64,000 bases of DNA from Plantactinospora sp. KBS50. GTDB lineage: Bacteria > Actinomycetota > Actinomycetes > Mycobacteriales > Micromonosporaceae. The position numbers and the translations under genes are program-made. The notes under the pieces are model-generated. The model was not told the DNA's origin. It saw only the letters and a list, made by a program, of their open reading frames with translations, and searched no databases. This document shows, piece after piece, positions 17,942 through 27,939 of the stretch. Numbering within the stretch: the first letter of the stretch is position 1; every line of letters starts with the position of its first letter. The DNA lies in assembly GCF_002285795.1 (NCBI RefSeq), contig NZ_CP022961.1, forward strand, positions 1,798,001-1,862,000, given 5' to 3'.

Positions 17942-19114
17942 CTATTCGTTGACCGAGCGGTAGTACGTCTTGTCCGGCGTCACGAGGCTGAACGTCTGCC
18001 GGTCCGCCGGCTTGGCCACGATCACCAGGCCGGGGCGGTCGACCAGCCGCGATGTCGCGCTCGGCACCGAGACCGAGCTGTCCGGTGCGGCCCGCCAGAC
18101 CAGGGCCACGTACGCGGTGCCCCCGACGGTCAGCTCGTAGCTCTGCAACGGGTTGAACCGGTCGGCGGCCGAGAAGCTCGGCGGACCGGACGGGGGCCGC
18201 AGCACCACGGCGGTCATCACCCCGGAATCGGTGCGCCAGCTCAGCTGGTCCAGCTCGGCCGGGGGCGCGATACCCAGGGTCACGTCGCCCAGGGATCGGC
18301 TGGTGATCCGGTCGATCGGCCAGGAGGCCGGCATCGAACCGGCCTCATCCCGCCCGGCGATGCGCCGTTCCACACTGCCGAACGGGCCGTCCTCAGTGCC
18401 CAGCGCGCAGGTGTCCAACCCCTCCAGCGCCGCGCTGGCGGTGTTGCTGTCGTCGCCCACCAGCGGGTAGCGCGGCGCGCCGACGCCGCTGCCCAGGTCG
18501 ACCATGCGATCCGCCCGCTTGCCGTCCGGCAGCGACTCGGTGGGCCGCAGCGACGCCGTGATGGCGACCGGAGCGCAGGCCGGCACCTGCACCGGCGCGC
18601 TGAGACCGTCGCTGATCGACAGCTTGCCGTCGGGACCGGTCAGCCGCTCTACCCGCGCGGAGGTCAGGTAGCGCCGGCCGTCGGACAGCGGAACCGGGAG
18701 CACGTCGGAGTAGACCAGGTAGCCCGGGTCGGGATACTCCACCGCGCGCTCGACGCTGAAGTCGGCACCGTCGCGCCCGCGCAACTGCACCAGCCAGGAG
18801 GCGTCGTTGCCCGGCACGCTCGCGGCGACCAGCGCCAGCCGCGTGCCGTCGGCCTCGCCGAGCCAGAGGATCCCGGACGCCGGGAGGTACGCCCGGTCCC
18901 CGGCGGGGGAGCGCCAAGCGGACACCGCCCGGCTCACCGAGGCGGCGGCGGAGCGGTCGTCGGCGAGGCTGCCCCGGGCCGGCCACACCGCCAGGGTGCC
19001 GTCCAGGGTGTCGAAGCCGGCCCGCAGCACGGTGGCCGGCGGTTGTGGGGCCGCCGCGCAGCCGCCGGACAGGAGAGCGAGGGCCAGCACCCACGGCGCG
19101 GCCCGCCGGACCAT
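17942..19114 (-). CDS. Secreted lipoprotein of unknown function
   Basis: This 390-residue protein starts at ATG 19114, chosen over TTG 19129 because GAGGGG is correctly spaced to it. A basic N terminus, hydrophobic core and lipobox LSGGC (Cys at about 19) mark it as an exported lipoprotein. The mature part is beta-rich and acidic, with no recognised domain. A phrase near residues 130-140 (PGYLVYSDVLPVPLSDG) and the C-terminal TPDKTYYRSVNE do not recall a known family. It is divergent from the first GT-C-like gene across 211 bases, so the two may share regulation. Confidence 0.8.
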   Translation of the reverse strand: MVRRAAPWVLALALLSGGCAAAPQPPATVLRAGFDTLDGTLAVWPARGSLADDRSAAASVSRAVSAWRSPAGDRAYLPASGILWLGEADGTRLALVAASVPGNDASWLVQLRGRDGADFSVERAVEYPDPGYLVYSDVLPVPLSDGRRYLTSARVERLTGPDGKLSISDGLSAPVQVPACAPVAITASLRPTESLPDGKRADRMVDLGSGVGAPRYPLVGDDSNTASAALEGLDTCALGTEDGPFGSVERRIAGRDEAGSMPASWPIDRITSRSLGDVTLGIAPPAELDQLSWRTDSGVMTAVVLRPPSGPPSFSAADRFNPLQSYELTVGGTAYVALVWRAAPDSSVSVPSATSRLVDRPGLVIVAKPADRQTFSLVTPDKTYYRSVNE

Positions 19115-19325
19115 CCGACAGCCCCTCAACAGCTCCCCCGATCCTCGACACGGCCAGAAGCCACATCGTACGCAATTCCCGACCGGCCTCCGGGGTCACC
19201 TCGGTAAGCTCGGACCCATGGTGGAGACACGTTCCGCCGGGCGTGCGGTGCCCGATCCGACCGTGCCGTCCGACGCGCCCCGGGGCGCCGGATCTGCCCC
19301 GGCGCTCCGGTAGACTCCGCCGACT

Positions 19326-21488
19326 GTGACTCCAGCCGAGCCCCGCCTCGACACCCCACAGGACCCGGAGGAGACCGGGCCCGCGCGGCAGACCACGCGC
19401 CGCGCGGACGCCGACGAGGCCACCGGGCCGGAGCGCGCCAACGGCTCGGCGGACGGTGTCCGCGCGACCGGCACAGCGGACGGTGTCCGCGCGACCGGCT
19501 CGGCGGACGGTGTCCGCGCGAACGGTGCGGCGGACGGTGTCCGCGCGAACGGTGCGGCGGCGGCCGGCGAGGACCGGGTGGACGACTCGGTGGCGGAGAC
19601 GTACCGCGCCAACGGCGCGGGCGCGGAGACGGAGACGGACGGGGTGGGGCGCGCGACCGCGGAGGATCAGGGCATGCGGCGGGACGGGGGCGAGCCGGAG
19701 GATGCCGACGGGCGTCCGGCCGCCACGGCCCGGCGCCGGCTGCGCTGGCGCTGGCCGACCTGGCGCCGCGACCTCGCCGTGCTCGGGCTGTTCCTGCTGG
19801 CCGGCATCTGGGTGACCGGGCAGATCTGGCTCAACCCCGCCCGCCGGGTGGCCCCGCTGTACAGCAGCGACCCGGCGCAGGTGCAGTTCTTCCTGGCCCA
19901 CTCCGTACGGGTGGTGCTGCACGGGGAGTTCCCGTTCTTCACCGACCGGCTGAACTATCCCGACGGGGTCAACCTGATGGCGAACACCGCCATCCTCGGC
20001 CTCGGCATCCCGATGGTGCCGGTGACCCTGCTGTTCGGTCCGGCGGTGTCCTTCGTGGTGCTGGTGACGCTCGGTCTGGCCGGCACGGCGTACGCCTGGT
20101 ACTACGTGCTGTCCCGGCACGTGGTCCGGCTGCCGCTGGCCGCCGCGGTCGGCGGCTGGTTCCTGGGCTTCTCCCCGGCGATGCTGTCGCACGCCAACTG
20201 GCACCCGAACATCATCAGCCAGTTCCTGCTGCCGTTCATCGTCTGGCGGGTCGTCACGCTGAGCAGGTCCCGCCGGCCGGTCCGGGACGGGCTGGTCCTC
20301 GCGCTGCTGATCACCTACCAGGCGTTCATCAACGAAGAGATCCTGCTGTTCACGGCGCTGGCCTGCCTGGTGTTCCTGCTCGCCGTGCTGGTGCAGGAAC
20401 CGGGCCGCTGGCGGGGGGCGTGGCGGCCACTGGCGATCGGCATCGCGGTCTGCGCGGTGTTCGCCTCGGCGCTGCTGGCGTACCCGTTGCACATCCAGTT
20501 CACCGGCCCGCAGGCGTACCACGGGCTCAGCGACGCGGTGCAGAACTACGGCAACGACCTGGCCGCGTTCGTCAACCCCGGATCGGCCACCCTGGGCGGG
20601 AACCCGCGGGGCAACGCCAACCTGGCACCGAACTACTCCGAGGAGAACGCGTTCTTCGGCTGGGGACTGGTGCTCATCTCGGTGGCGATCGTGGTCTGGC
20701 TGCGCCGGGAACGCCTGGTCCGGGCGCTCGCGGCCACCGGCCTGATCTTCGCGGTGCTGTCGCTCGGCGAGCAGGTGTCGTACTGGCACCGGGGTGCCGT
20801 GTGGGGACCGTGGGAGCTGCTGGTCCGGGCGCCGCTGCTGGACGCCGTCGTACCCACCCGGTTCGGGTTGATCACCACGGTGACCGTCGGGGTGCTGCTG
20901 GCCATCGCGGTCGATCGGGCCTGGACCATTCCGGCGGCCGACCGGCGGGCCGTGCGCGCGGTCACCGCCACGGCGCTGGCCCTGGCGCTGGTGCCGATCC
21001 TGCCGATCCCGCTCGTCGAAACCTCCCGGCCGGCGGTGCCGCATTTCATCACCTCCGGCCAGTGGAAGCAGTACGTGGCCGGGGACCAGACCCTGGTGCC
21101 GATCCCGGTGCCGGCGATGGGCCACACCAACGGGATGCGCTGGGCCGCCGCCGCCGACCTGGGCTTCAAGATTCCCGGCGGCTACTTCCTGGCCCCGCGC
21201 AACGGCAACACCGGCGATCCGGGCCGGTTCGGCGGTCGGCCGAGCGGGGTCGGCGAACTGCTGGACGACGTCGCCAGCACCGGCCGTACCGTCAAACCGG
21301 GTGACCGGCAGCGCCGTCGGGCGCTCGACGAGCTGCGCTACTGGCACGCGGCGATCCTGGTGCTTCCGGTGACCGAGCACAACGCCGAGGCGTTGCGGGC
21401 CACGGTGGAGCAGTTCGCCGGCCCGGCGCAGCGGCAGTCCGACGTGTGGGTGTGGGACGTCCGGCCGTTGACGGCCCGAGCGGCCTGA
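19326..21488 (+). CDS. Polytopic GT-C/YfhO-like membrane protein, paralog 1
   Basis: This 720-residue protein begins with a roughly 135-residue low-complexity cytosolic tail containing four 9-residue repeats. About eleven membrane helices follow, then an extracytoplasmic C-terminal domain ending in VWDVRPLT. The first loop after helix 1 carries an acidic motif (SSDPAQVQFFL) and the downstream YPDGVNLMANTAILGL block. This is the arrangement of polyprenyl-phosphate-sugar-dependent GT-C glycosyltransferases and YfhO-like proteins. Substrate is unknown. Two paralogs at 21488 and 23463 share PDGVN(L/M)MANT, NEE/GEE and the C-terminal motif. The GTG start lacks a good Shine-Dalgarno. Confidence 0.7.
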   Translation: MTPAEPRLDTPQDPEETGPARQTTRRADADEATGPERANGSADGVRATGTADGVRATGSADGVRANGAADGVRANGAAAAGEDRVDDSVAETYRANGAGAETETDGVGRATAEDQGMRRDGGEPEDADGRPAATARRRLRWRWPTWRRDLAVLGLFLLAGIWVTGQIWLNPARRVAPLYSSDPAQVQFFLAHSVRVVLHGEFPFFTDRLNYPDGVNLMANTAILGLGIPMVPVTLLFGPAVSFVVLVTLGLAGTAYAWYYVLSRHVVRLPLAAAVGGWFLGFSPAMLSHANWHPNIISQFLLPFIVWRVVTLSRSRRPVRDGLVLALLITYQAFINEEILLFTALACLVFLLAVLVQEPGRWRGAWRPLAIGIAVCAVFASALLAYPLHIQFTGPQAYHGLSDAVQNYGNDLAAFVNPGSATLGGNPRGNANLAPNYSEENAFFGWGLVLISVAIVVWLRRERLVRALAATGLIFAVLSLGEQVSYWHRGAVWGPWELLVRAPLLDAVVPTRFGLITTVTVGVLLAIAVDRAWTIPAADRRAVRAVTATALALALVPILPIPLVETSRPAVPHFITSGQWKQYVAGDQTLVPIPVPAMGHTNGMRWAAAADLGFKIPGGYFLAPRNGNTGDPGRFGGRPSGVGELLDDVASTGRTVKPGDRQRRRALDELRYWHAAILVLPVTEHNAEALRATVEQFAGPAQRQSDVWVWDVRPLTARAA
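19446..19553 (+). repeat. Four in-frame 27-bp tandem repeats
   Basis: The repeats encode (S/T/A)ADGVRA(T/N)G four times, at residues 41-76 of paralog 1. Units begin at 19446, 19473, 19500 and 19527 and differ by single substitutions. The unit length is a multiple of three, so copy-number change would lengthen the cytosolic tail without shifting the frame. Confidence 0.85.
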
Positions 21489-23376
21489 TGACGGCGTCCG
21501 TCTCGGGGGGATCCGCCGAGCACGCCCACTCCGGGCGGTCGGGCCTGATCCCGTCCTGGACGGACTCGGCGGACCCGCGAGGCGCCGCCGCCGACGGCGG
21601 GCCGCGGCGGCAGCGGCCACGGGGTGGCGCTCCGCGGGGTGGCGGTCGCCCGGAACGTGGCGGTGGTGGCGGGGTTCGGCGGCCCTGGACGCGTACGTCT
21701 GCACCGGGTACGCCGTGGCGGCGGTGGCCGTGACCATCCGGCTCTGGCGGCACCTCGACCGGATGGTGTTGGCCGACAACGACCAGATCCTGTTCGAGTG
21801 GATGCTCGCCCGCGCCGCGCAGGCGGTCCGGCACCTGGAGAATCCGCTCTACAGCGCGCACCTGAACGCGCCGGACGGCGTGAACCTGATGGCCAACACC
21901 TCGATCCTCGGCCTGGGCATCCCGCTGGCCCCGGTGACGCTGCTGTTCGGCTCGACCGTCACGCTGCGCCTGGTCATCGTGCTGTGCCTGGCCGGTACGT
22001 CGGCCGCCTGGTACCTGCTGCTGTCCCGGCGCCTGGTGGCCTCCCGGTCCGCGGCGGCCGTGGCCGGGCTGTTCTGCGGCTTCGCGCCCGGGATGATCTC
22101 CCAGGCCACCTGCCACCTGCACATGATCTCGCAGTTCCTGGTGCCCGCGATCATCGCGGTGGCGCTGCCGCCGACCGACGGCCGGACCGTCCGCCGCGGC
22201 GTGCTGCTCGGGCTGCTCGTCGCGTACCAGGTCTTTCTCGGCGAGGAGGTGCTGGTCTTCCTGGTCCTGGCCCTCGGGGTGTTCTGCCTGAGCTATCTGG
22301 CCGCCCGGCCGCGGGCGGTCCGGCGGGCCGGTCCGCTGCTGCGCCGACTGGCGGTGGCGGTGCCGACCGCGGGGGTGCTGCTGGCCTATCCGGTGTGGTT
22401 CCAGTTCGCCGGGCCGGGATCCTACCGGGGCATGCCGTTCAGCCCGTCCGGGTTCTACCTGGACCTGGCGTCGTACACGACGATGGCCCGGCAGTCGATC
22501 ACCGGCAGCGACGCGGTGCCCGGGCTGCTCTCCCCGAACCTGTCCGAGGAGAGTTCGTTCTTCGGGCTCAGCCTGATCGTGCTGGTCGCCGTGGTGGTGC
22601 TGTGGCAGTGGCGCCGGCCGCTGGTGCGGGCGCTCGCGGTCACCGCGGTCTGCTTCGCGGCGTTGTCACTGGGCAACGAGATCTGGATCAAGCGCCAGGA
22701 CACCGGCATCCCCGGCCCGTACCGGCTGGTGTCCCGACTGCCGCTGCTCGACCTCGTGGTGCCGGCCCGGTTTCCGCTGATCTGCATCCCGATCGTGGCC
22801 ATCCTGCTGGCGATCTCGCTGGACCGGGCGTACCGGCTGCCCGGCCGGCCGGTCCGGCTGCTCTGGACCGGGGCCGTCGCGGCCGTCCTGCTGCCGCTGG
22901 TGCCGACCCCGCTGCGCAGCAAGCCGGCCTGGCCGGTACCGGAGTTCGTGGCCAGCGGGCAGTGGCGGTCGTACGTGCCGGCGGGCCGCACCCTGGTGGC
23001 GGTGCCGCCCACCAAGGGCGGCGAGGCGACCAACGGGATGTACTGGTCGGCGCGGACCGGCCTGGCCTTCACCACCCCGGGCGGCTACTTCATCGGCCCC
23101 ACCGGCCCGCACGACCGGCAGGCCCGCTGGGGCGCCCCGGACCGGCCCACGGCGGTGCTGCTGGACCGGGTCGCCTTCACCGGGCAGGTGCCCGCGGTCG
23201 GCGCCCCGCAGCGGGCGCAGGCCGCCGAGGACCTGCGCCACTGGCGGGCCGCGGTGGTGGTGCAGGGCGGCCTCACCCGGGGCGAACCGGTGAAGGAGAC
23301 CCTGGACCTGCTGCTCGGCCCCGGGCGGTTCATCTCCGGCGCCTGGGTCTGGGACGTCCGGCCGCTGACGAGCTGA
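21488..23376 (+). CDS. Polytopic GT-C/YfhO-like membrane protein, paralog 2, frame interrupted by a -1 shift
   Basis: The ATG at 21488 shares its A with the TGA of paralog 1, so the genes are coupled. The N-terminal 45 residues are hydrophilic. The membrane part then reads in the next frame (ALDAYVCTGYAVAAVAV onward), with WMLARAAQAVRH, PDGVNLMANTSILGLG, a GEEVLVFL motif and the C-terminal WVWDVRPLTS. One additional G in the run 21621-21624 or 21636-21639 joins the two parts into about 629 residues. It would give a basic TWRWW segment before helix 1, matching RWRWPTWRRD in paralog 1. If the shift were real, translation might restart at GTG 21715 (553 residues). Confidence 0.7.
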
Positions 23377-23380
23377 CTGC

Positions 23381-23428
23381 GGCCGGCGCGAGTCCTGGCC
23401 GGCGCGAGTCCTGGCCGGCACGAGTCCG
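23381..23428. repeat. Three 16-bp tandem repeats between convergent genes
   Basis: GGCCGGCGCGAGTCCT occurs at 23381 and 23397. A third copy at 23413 has two changes. The block starts four bases after the paralog 2 stop and fills half the gap to the convergent paralog 3. Confidence 0.8.
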
Positions 23429-23462
23429 GTCGGACCGGTTCCGCCCGGGCGGCGCCGCCGCC

Positions 23463-25394
23463 TCAGCCCAGCCGGGAACGGACGTCCCACAGCCAGACGT
23501 CGTCGACCCGCTGCGCCGGGCCCAACAGCGCGGTGGCCAACGCGAGCAGGGCGTCCTGCCGCTCCTGCGGGCCGAGCACCACCACCGAGGCACGCCAGTA
23601 GCGCAGGTCCTCGATCGCCTGCGCCCGCTGCTGGGCGCCGACCACCGGCACCGGCTGGCCGTCGGCCACCGCGTAGAACAGCCCGGCCGTGGGCCGGGAC
23701 GCGACCCCGAAGATGCCCTCGCCGCCTGGCCCGGGTCCGATGAAGTAGCCGCCCGGGATCGGGAACTCCTGCTCGGTCAGCGCGCTCCAGCGCAGCGTGG
23801 ACAGCCCCTGCACGTTGTTCGGCAGCGGGATCGGCACCAGCGTCCGGCCGTCCGGGACGTACGGCCGCCAGCCGCCGGCCGAGATGAAGTGCGGCGGCGG
23901 ATCCACCGGCATCGCCGGCAGCGGCCGGGGGAACAGCGGCAGCACGGCCAGCAGGATCACGGCGTACCCGAGGGGTCGCAGCCGGGCGAACCGACCGCCG
24001 TGCCGGCCCGGCGCCGCCGGCGCGTCGGCGGCGTCGTCGTTGGCGGCGTCGTCGGCGGCGGCGGAGTGCGCGGTGGTGTCGGCGGCGGAGTGCGCGGTGG
24101 CGTCGGTGGCGGTGACGTCGTCGGTTTTGGGGCGTGCGGCCACGGCGTCCCAGGCGAGGGCGAGCAGGATGCCGACCGCGGCCACCAGGACCAGGCCCAG
24201 CCGGGTCGGCATCATCATCTCGACCAGCGGCAGGTCGTCGGAGATGTAGTGCCAGATGCCGGGCACGCCGGTGTCCCGGGCGTTCAGCCGCACCTGCGGG
24301 CCGAGCGAGGCCACCCCGAACACGACGATCAGCACCGCCGCCACCCGGGCCGGTACGGACCGGCGGCACAGCGGCACGAGCGCCGCCAGGACCAGCACCA
24401 CAAGCGGCCAACCCAGCCAGGTGTTCTGCTCGGTGACCCCGATCGTCTTCTCCACCGCCGGGCTGCCGGCCAGGGTGTCCCTGGAGTAGGTGACGAAGGC
24501 CGCGAGGTCCTCACCCCAGTTGTGGAACACGCCGCCCTGCAGGCCGCGGTAGGACTGCGGCCCGTTGAACTGGAACCAGATCGGGTAGCCGGCCAACAGC
24601 AGCGTGACCCCGCCGGCCAGGCCGATGCCGAGGGCGAACGGGACCAGCCGGGACCGCACGACGGCCGGGCGGAACACCGCGTACGCGGCCAGCGCCACGA
24701 CGCAGGCCAGCGCCGTGAGCAGCAACATCTCCTCGTTCAGGAAGATCTGGTACGTCACCAGGAGGCCCAGCAGCAGGCCGTCCCGGCGCCACCGGCGACC
24801 CGGGGTGCCCAGCCGGAACACCTGCCCCACGATGAGCGGGAGCAGGAAGTTCGAGGCGAAGTTGGGCTGCCCGTTGGCGTGGTGCATGACCCCCGGCGCG
24901 AAGCCCAGGAACGCGCCGCCCAGCACCGCGGCACCGCGCGAGCGGACCAGATCCCGGCGCAGCACCCAGTAGGCCGTGGCCGCCGTCGCGGCCAGGGCCA
25001 GGCCCAGGTAGAGCGCGTACGACACCTGCGGGCCGAACAGCATCGTGATGGGCGACATCGGCAGCGTGACGCCCAGCATCGAGGTGTTGGCCATCATGTT
25101 CACCCCGTCCGGGGCGTTCTGCCGGGTCGAGAAGAGCGGGTTGCTCAGGTGGCGCACCGAGTAGGCGCCGTGCGCGAACAGCCACTCGAACCAACTGTGG
25201 TCGGTGGGCAGGTGGGAGGAGATCCGGTGCTGCACGTCCGCCCAGTAGCCGGCGCAGACGAACACGCCGAGCAGCGCGTACGCTCCGAAGACCAGCAGGT
25301 CGGCGCGGTCGGGGCGCCACGCGGAGCGCCGGGCGCCGGCCTCGGCGGCACCGGGGTGGGCGTCGGACGGGTTGTCTACCACCGGGACGGGCAC
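23463..25394 (-). CDS. Polytopic GT-C/YfhO-like membrane protein, paralog 3
   Basis: This 643-residue protein has about eleven predicted helices. The first loop carries DHSWFEWLFAHGAYSVRH and APDGVNMMANTSMLGVTLP, followed by NEEMLLLTALA. An Asp/Ala/Thr-rich cytosolic linker interrupts the helices near residues 430-470. The C-terminal domain ends in DVWLWDVRSRLG, the counterpart of the endings in paralogs 1 and 2. It is encoded opposite to them and convergent. GTG 25394 is the likely start, with GTG 25382 an in-frame alternative; neither has a clear Shine-Dalgarno. It is divergent from the response regulator at 25492. Confidence 0.7.
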   Translation of the reverse strand: MPVPVVDNPSDAHPGAAEAGARRSAWRPDRADLLVFGAYALLGVFVCAGYWADVQHRISSHLPTDHSWFEWLFAHGAYSVRHLSNPLFSTRQNAPDGVNMMANTSMLGVTLPMSPITMLFGPQVSYALYLGLALAATAATAYWVLRRDLVRSRGAAVLGGAFLGFAPGVMHHANGQPNFASNFLLPLIVGQVFRLGTPGRRWRRDGLLLGLLVTYQIFLNEEMLLLTALACVVALAAYAVFRPAVVRSRLVPFALGIGLAGGVTLLLAGYPIWFQFNGPQSYRGLQGGVFHNWGEDLAAFVTYSRDTLAGSPAVEKTIGVTEQNTWLGWPLVVLVLAALVPLCRRSVPARVAAVLIVVFGVASLGPQVRLNARDTGVPGIWHYISDDLPLVEMMMPTRLGLVLVAAVGILLALAWDAVAARPKTDDVTATDATAHSAADTTAHSAAADDAANDDAADAPAAPGRHGGRFARLRPLGYAVILLAVLPLFPRPLPAMPVDPPPHFISAGGWRPYVPDGRTLVPIPLPNNVQGLSTLRWSALTEQEFPIPGGYFIGPGPGGEGIFGVASRPTAGLFYAVADGQPVPVVGAQQRAQAIEDLRYWRASVVVLGPQERQDALLALATALLGPAQRVDDVWLWDVRSRLG

Positions 25395-25491
25395 GACGCG
25401 ACATCGTACAGGCGCGACCGGGGTGTCCGTGGTGGCGGTTTGGCCGGCCCGGCTAATTTTGGCGGGGAACGGCGTAGGCAGGGAGGCCGCG

Positions 25492-26175
25492 GTGCGGGTT
25501 CTGGTGGTGGAGGACGAGCGGGCACTGGCCGATGCGATCGGCCGGGGGCTGCGCCGGCAGGGCATGGCGGTGGACATCGCGTACGACGGGGACGAGGGGC
25601 ACGAGATGGCCTTCATCACCCGGTACGACGTGGTGGTGCTGGACCGCGACCTGCCCGGGCGGCACGGCGACGAGATCTGCGCCGACCTGGTCGCCTCGGG
25701 CGCGCTCACCCGGGTGCTCATGCTGACCGCCAGCGGCACGGTGGCCGACCGGGTCGAGGGGCTGCAACTGGGCGCCGACGACTACCTGCCCAAGCCGTTC
25801 GCCTTCGACGAGCTGCTCGCCCGGGTGCAGGCACTGGGTCGCCGGGCCACCCCGCCGGCGCCGCCCGTGCTGGCCGTGGCCGACCTGGTGGTCGATCCCG
25901 CGAAGCGGCTGGCCACCCGCGCCGGCGCGCCGGTGGATCTCACCCGCAAGGAGTTCGGGGTGCTGGAGGAACTGCTCAAGGCGCGGGGCGGGGTGGTGTC
26001 CAGCGAGGAACTGCTGGAGCGGGTGTGGGACGCCAACGCCGACCCGTTCACCACCACCGTCCGGGTGACGGTGATGACGCTGCGGAAGAAGCTGGGGGAC
26101 CCGCCGCTGATCGAGACGGTGGTGGGCGCCGGATACCGGGTCCCGGCGGTCGCCGCCGACCGGACGCCGGCATGA
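25492..26175 (+). CDS. OmpR/PhoB-family response regulator
   Basis: This 227-residue protein starts at GTG 25492, behind GGGAGG. The receiver domain (residues 1-115) has acidic ED at 7-8, the phosphoacceptor Asp51 in VVVLDRDLPG, Thr in MLTAS and Lys in LPKPF. The C-terminal winged helix (about 130-225) shows LTRKEFGVLEELLKARG and VRVTVMTLRKKLG. Its stop overlaps the partner kinase as ATGA. It is divergent from GT-C-like paralog 3, which is a plausible target together with the other envelope genes. Confidence 0.92.
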   Translation: MRVLVVEDERALADAIGRGLRRQGMAVDIAYDGDEGHEMAFITRYDVVVLDRDLPGRHGDEICADLVASGALTRVLMLTASGTVADRVEGLQLGADDYLPKPFAFDELLARVQALGRRATPPAPPVLAVADLVVDPAKRLATRAGAPVDLTRKEFGVLEELLKARGGVVSSEELLERVWDANADPFTTTVRVTVMTLRKKLGDPPLIETVVGAGYRVPAVAADRTPA

Positions 26176-27410
26176 GCGAGCGGCCCCGGCTGCGTCCCAC
26201 GCTCCGGCTGCGGCTCACCCTGCTCAACGGGATGCTGCTGGTCGGTGCGGGCGCGATCCTGCTGGTGCTGGCCTGGGTGCTGCTGGCCGACGCGTTCCAC
26301 CCGGCCGACCTGCTCCGGCCCGGCACCACGGTCGTGCTGCGGGACGGCCGGCAGTTGGACGCCGCCCAGTGGCAGCGACTGGCGACCGACGCGGCCAGCC
26401 GGGAACTGCTGACCAAGGGCCTGGTCGCGCTGCTCGCGGTGAGTCTGGTGGGGGTGGCCGGGGCGTACGCGGTGGCCGGCCGGTCGCTCCGGCCGCTGCA
26501 CCAGGTGACCCAGACCGCCCGCCGGCTCGGCGAGGAAACCCTGGACCAGCGGATCCGGTACTCAGGCGCCGACGACGAGGTGGCGGAGCTGGCGGCCACC
26601 TTCGACGCGATGCTGGACCGGCTCGCCGAGGCGTTCGAGGCGCAGAAGCGGTTCGTCGCCAACGCCTCGCACGAACTGCGTACGCCGCTGGCCGTGATGC
26701 GTACCGAGGTCGACGTGACGCTGGCCGACGACGAGGCCGACGTGGCGGAGTACCGGCGGATGGCCAACGTGGTGCGCGACGCGTCCGAGCGCGCGAACGG
26801 CCTGGTCGACGCCCTGCTCGTGCTGGCCCGCAGCGAGGCCCAGGCGGGCCGGCGGCTGGGCCGCAAGGTGCCGGCGGATCTCGCGGCCGGTGCCGCAGCG
26901 GCGCTGTCGGTGGCGCGGCGGGAGATCGAACGGCTCTCCCTGGATGTCCGCAGGTCGCTGTCGGCCGCGCCGGTGGTGGGCGATCCGGGTCTGTTGGAGC
27001 GGCTGGCCGGGAACCTCGTCGAGAACGCGGTGCGGTACAACCACGGGCACGGGCGGCTGTGGGTGCGGACCGGTTCCGACGCCGAGCGGAGTTGGCTGGT
27101 CGTCGGCAACACCGGATTCGAGGTCGATCAGGCGGACGTACCGGGGCTGTTCGAGCCGTTCCGCCGCGGCGGCCGGGAACGGACCGGCGCCCGCGGCTCG
27201 GGGCTGGGCCTGTCGATCGTGCGGGCGGTCTGCGAGGCGCACGGCGGGACGGTGAACGCCGTCGCGCAGCCGGGCGGCGGTCTGGAGGTGACGGTGACGC
27301 TGCCGGCGGCGGATGCCACGCCGGTGGCCATCGGGTCGGCCGCCGTCAGCATGGGGACGGTTCCCGCCGGTACGGCGCCGCCGGGCGCCACCGGCGAGGA
27401 CGGGCGCTGA
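26172..27410 (+). CDS. Sensor histidine kinase, HAMP-HisKA-HATPase_c
   Basis: This 412-residue membrane kinase has one helix at about 15-40, a short extracytoplasmic loop of about 40 residues, a second helix at about 83-102 and a HAMP region. The dimerisation domain has the phosphorylated His167 in ASHELRTPLAVM. The ATP-binding domain has the N box NLVENAVRYN and a G box GSGLGLSIV. The short sensor loop suggests the signal is sensed within the membrane or by a partner. It is coupled to the upstream response regulator and has an Ala/Gly/Thr-rich 40-residue tail. Confidence 0.92.
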   Translation: MSERPRLRPTLRLRLTLLNGMLLVGAGAILLVLAWVLLADAFHPADLLRPGTTVVLRDGRQLDAAQWQRLATDAASRELLTKGLVALLAVSLVGVAGAYAVAGRSLRPLHQVTQTARRLGEETLDQRIRYSGADDEVAELAATFDAMLDRLAEAFEAQKRFVANASHELRTPLAVMRTEVDVTLADDEADVAEYRRMANVVRDASERANGLVDALLVLARSEAQAGRRLGRKVPADLAAGAAAALSVARREIERLSLDVRRSLSAAPVVGDPGLLERLAGNLVENAVRYNHGHGRLWVRTGSDAERSWLVVGNTGFEVDQADVPGLFEPFRRGGRERTGARGSGLGLSIVRAVCEAHGGTVNAVAQPGGGLEVTVTLPAADATPVAIGSAAVSMGTVPAGTAPPGATGEDGR

Positions 27411-27478
27411 CCCGGGTACGCCGGCCGGCCCGTCCCCACCGGTCGCCGATCATGCGCCGAGTGCCGGCGGCGCGGGCG

Positions 27479-27871
27479 TCATGCCACCCCGCCGGCCTCG
27501 GCGGTGCCGCTGAGAACGCAGAACTCGTTTCCCTCCGGGTCGGCCAGCACCATCCACCCGCTTCCGTTCGGGTTGCGCCGGTCGTCGACGGGGGACGCCC
27601 CCAGCTCGATCAGCCGGGCCACCTCCGCTTCACGTGAGCCCTCGACCGGACGCAGGTCGAAGTGGACCCTGTTCTTGACCTTCTTCGAGTCCGGTACCTC
27701 GATGAAAAGCAGTCGATGCGTCCGGTCCCGGGAGAGGATCATGCATTCGTCCTGACCCGGCCCGCTCGGATCATCGGGATCCTCGACGTAGTCGAGGACG
27801 GCCTGCCACCAGCGACACAGGGTGTACGCGTCGGCGCAGTCGATGCTGGTATGGGAGATGAAGGATGTCAC
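27479..27871 (-). CDS. VOC-superfamily (glyoxalase/bleomycin-resistance-like) protein
   Basis: This 130-residue protein starts at GTG 27871 ([21 protein letters not shown]). It has the two-repeat beta-alpha-beta-beta-beta layout of single-chain VOC proteins, with HTSIDC at the start of the first half, [20 protein letters not shown] in the middle, and [16 protein letters not shown] at the end. The order and lengths fit the Glyoxalase_6-like actinobacterial group, usually uncharacterised. His6-type and Glu residues suggest possible metal binding. No good Shine-Dalgarno is visible. An infA remnant lies immediately upstream. Confidence 0.8.
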   Translation of the reverse strand: MTSFISHTSIDCADAYTLCRWWQAVLDYVEDPDDPSGPGQDECMILSRDRTHRLLFIEVPDSKKVKNRVHFDLRPVEGSREAEVARLIELGASPVDDRRNPNGSGWMVLADPEGNEFCVLSGTAEAGGVA

Positions 27872-27939
27872 CCGGGCATCGTCGCAGGAGCCGCCGGGAC
27901 GGGTCGAGCCGACCGCGGAGGATGCGCCGGACGCCGACG

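Noticed and set aside
21624-27410. Single open frame of about 1900 codons on the plus strand, running across paralog 2 and 3 into the histidine kinase
   Set aside because: Only its final part (from 26172) is a real gene. The rest is out of frame with, or antisense to, clear membrane proteins.
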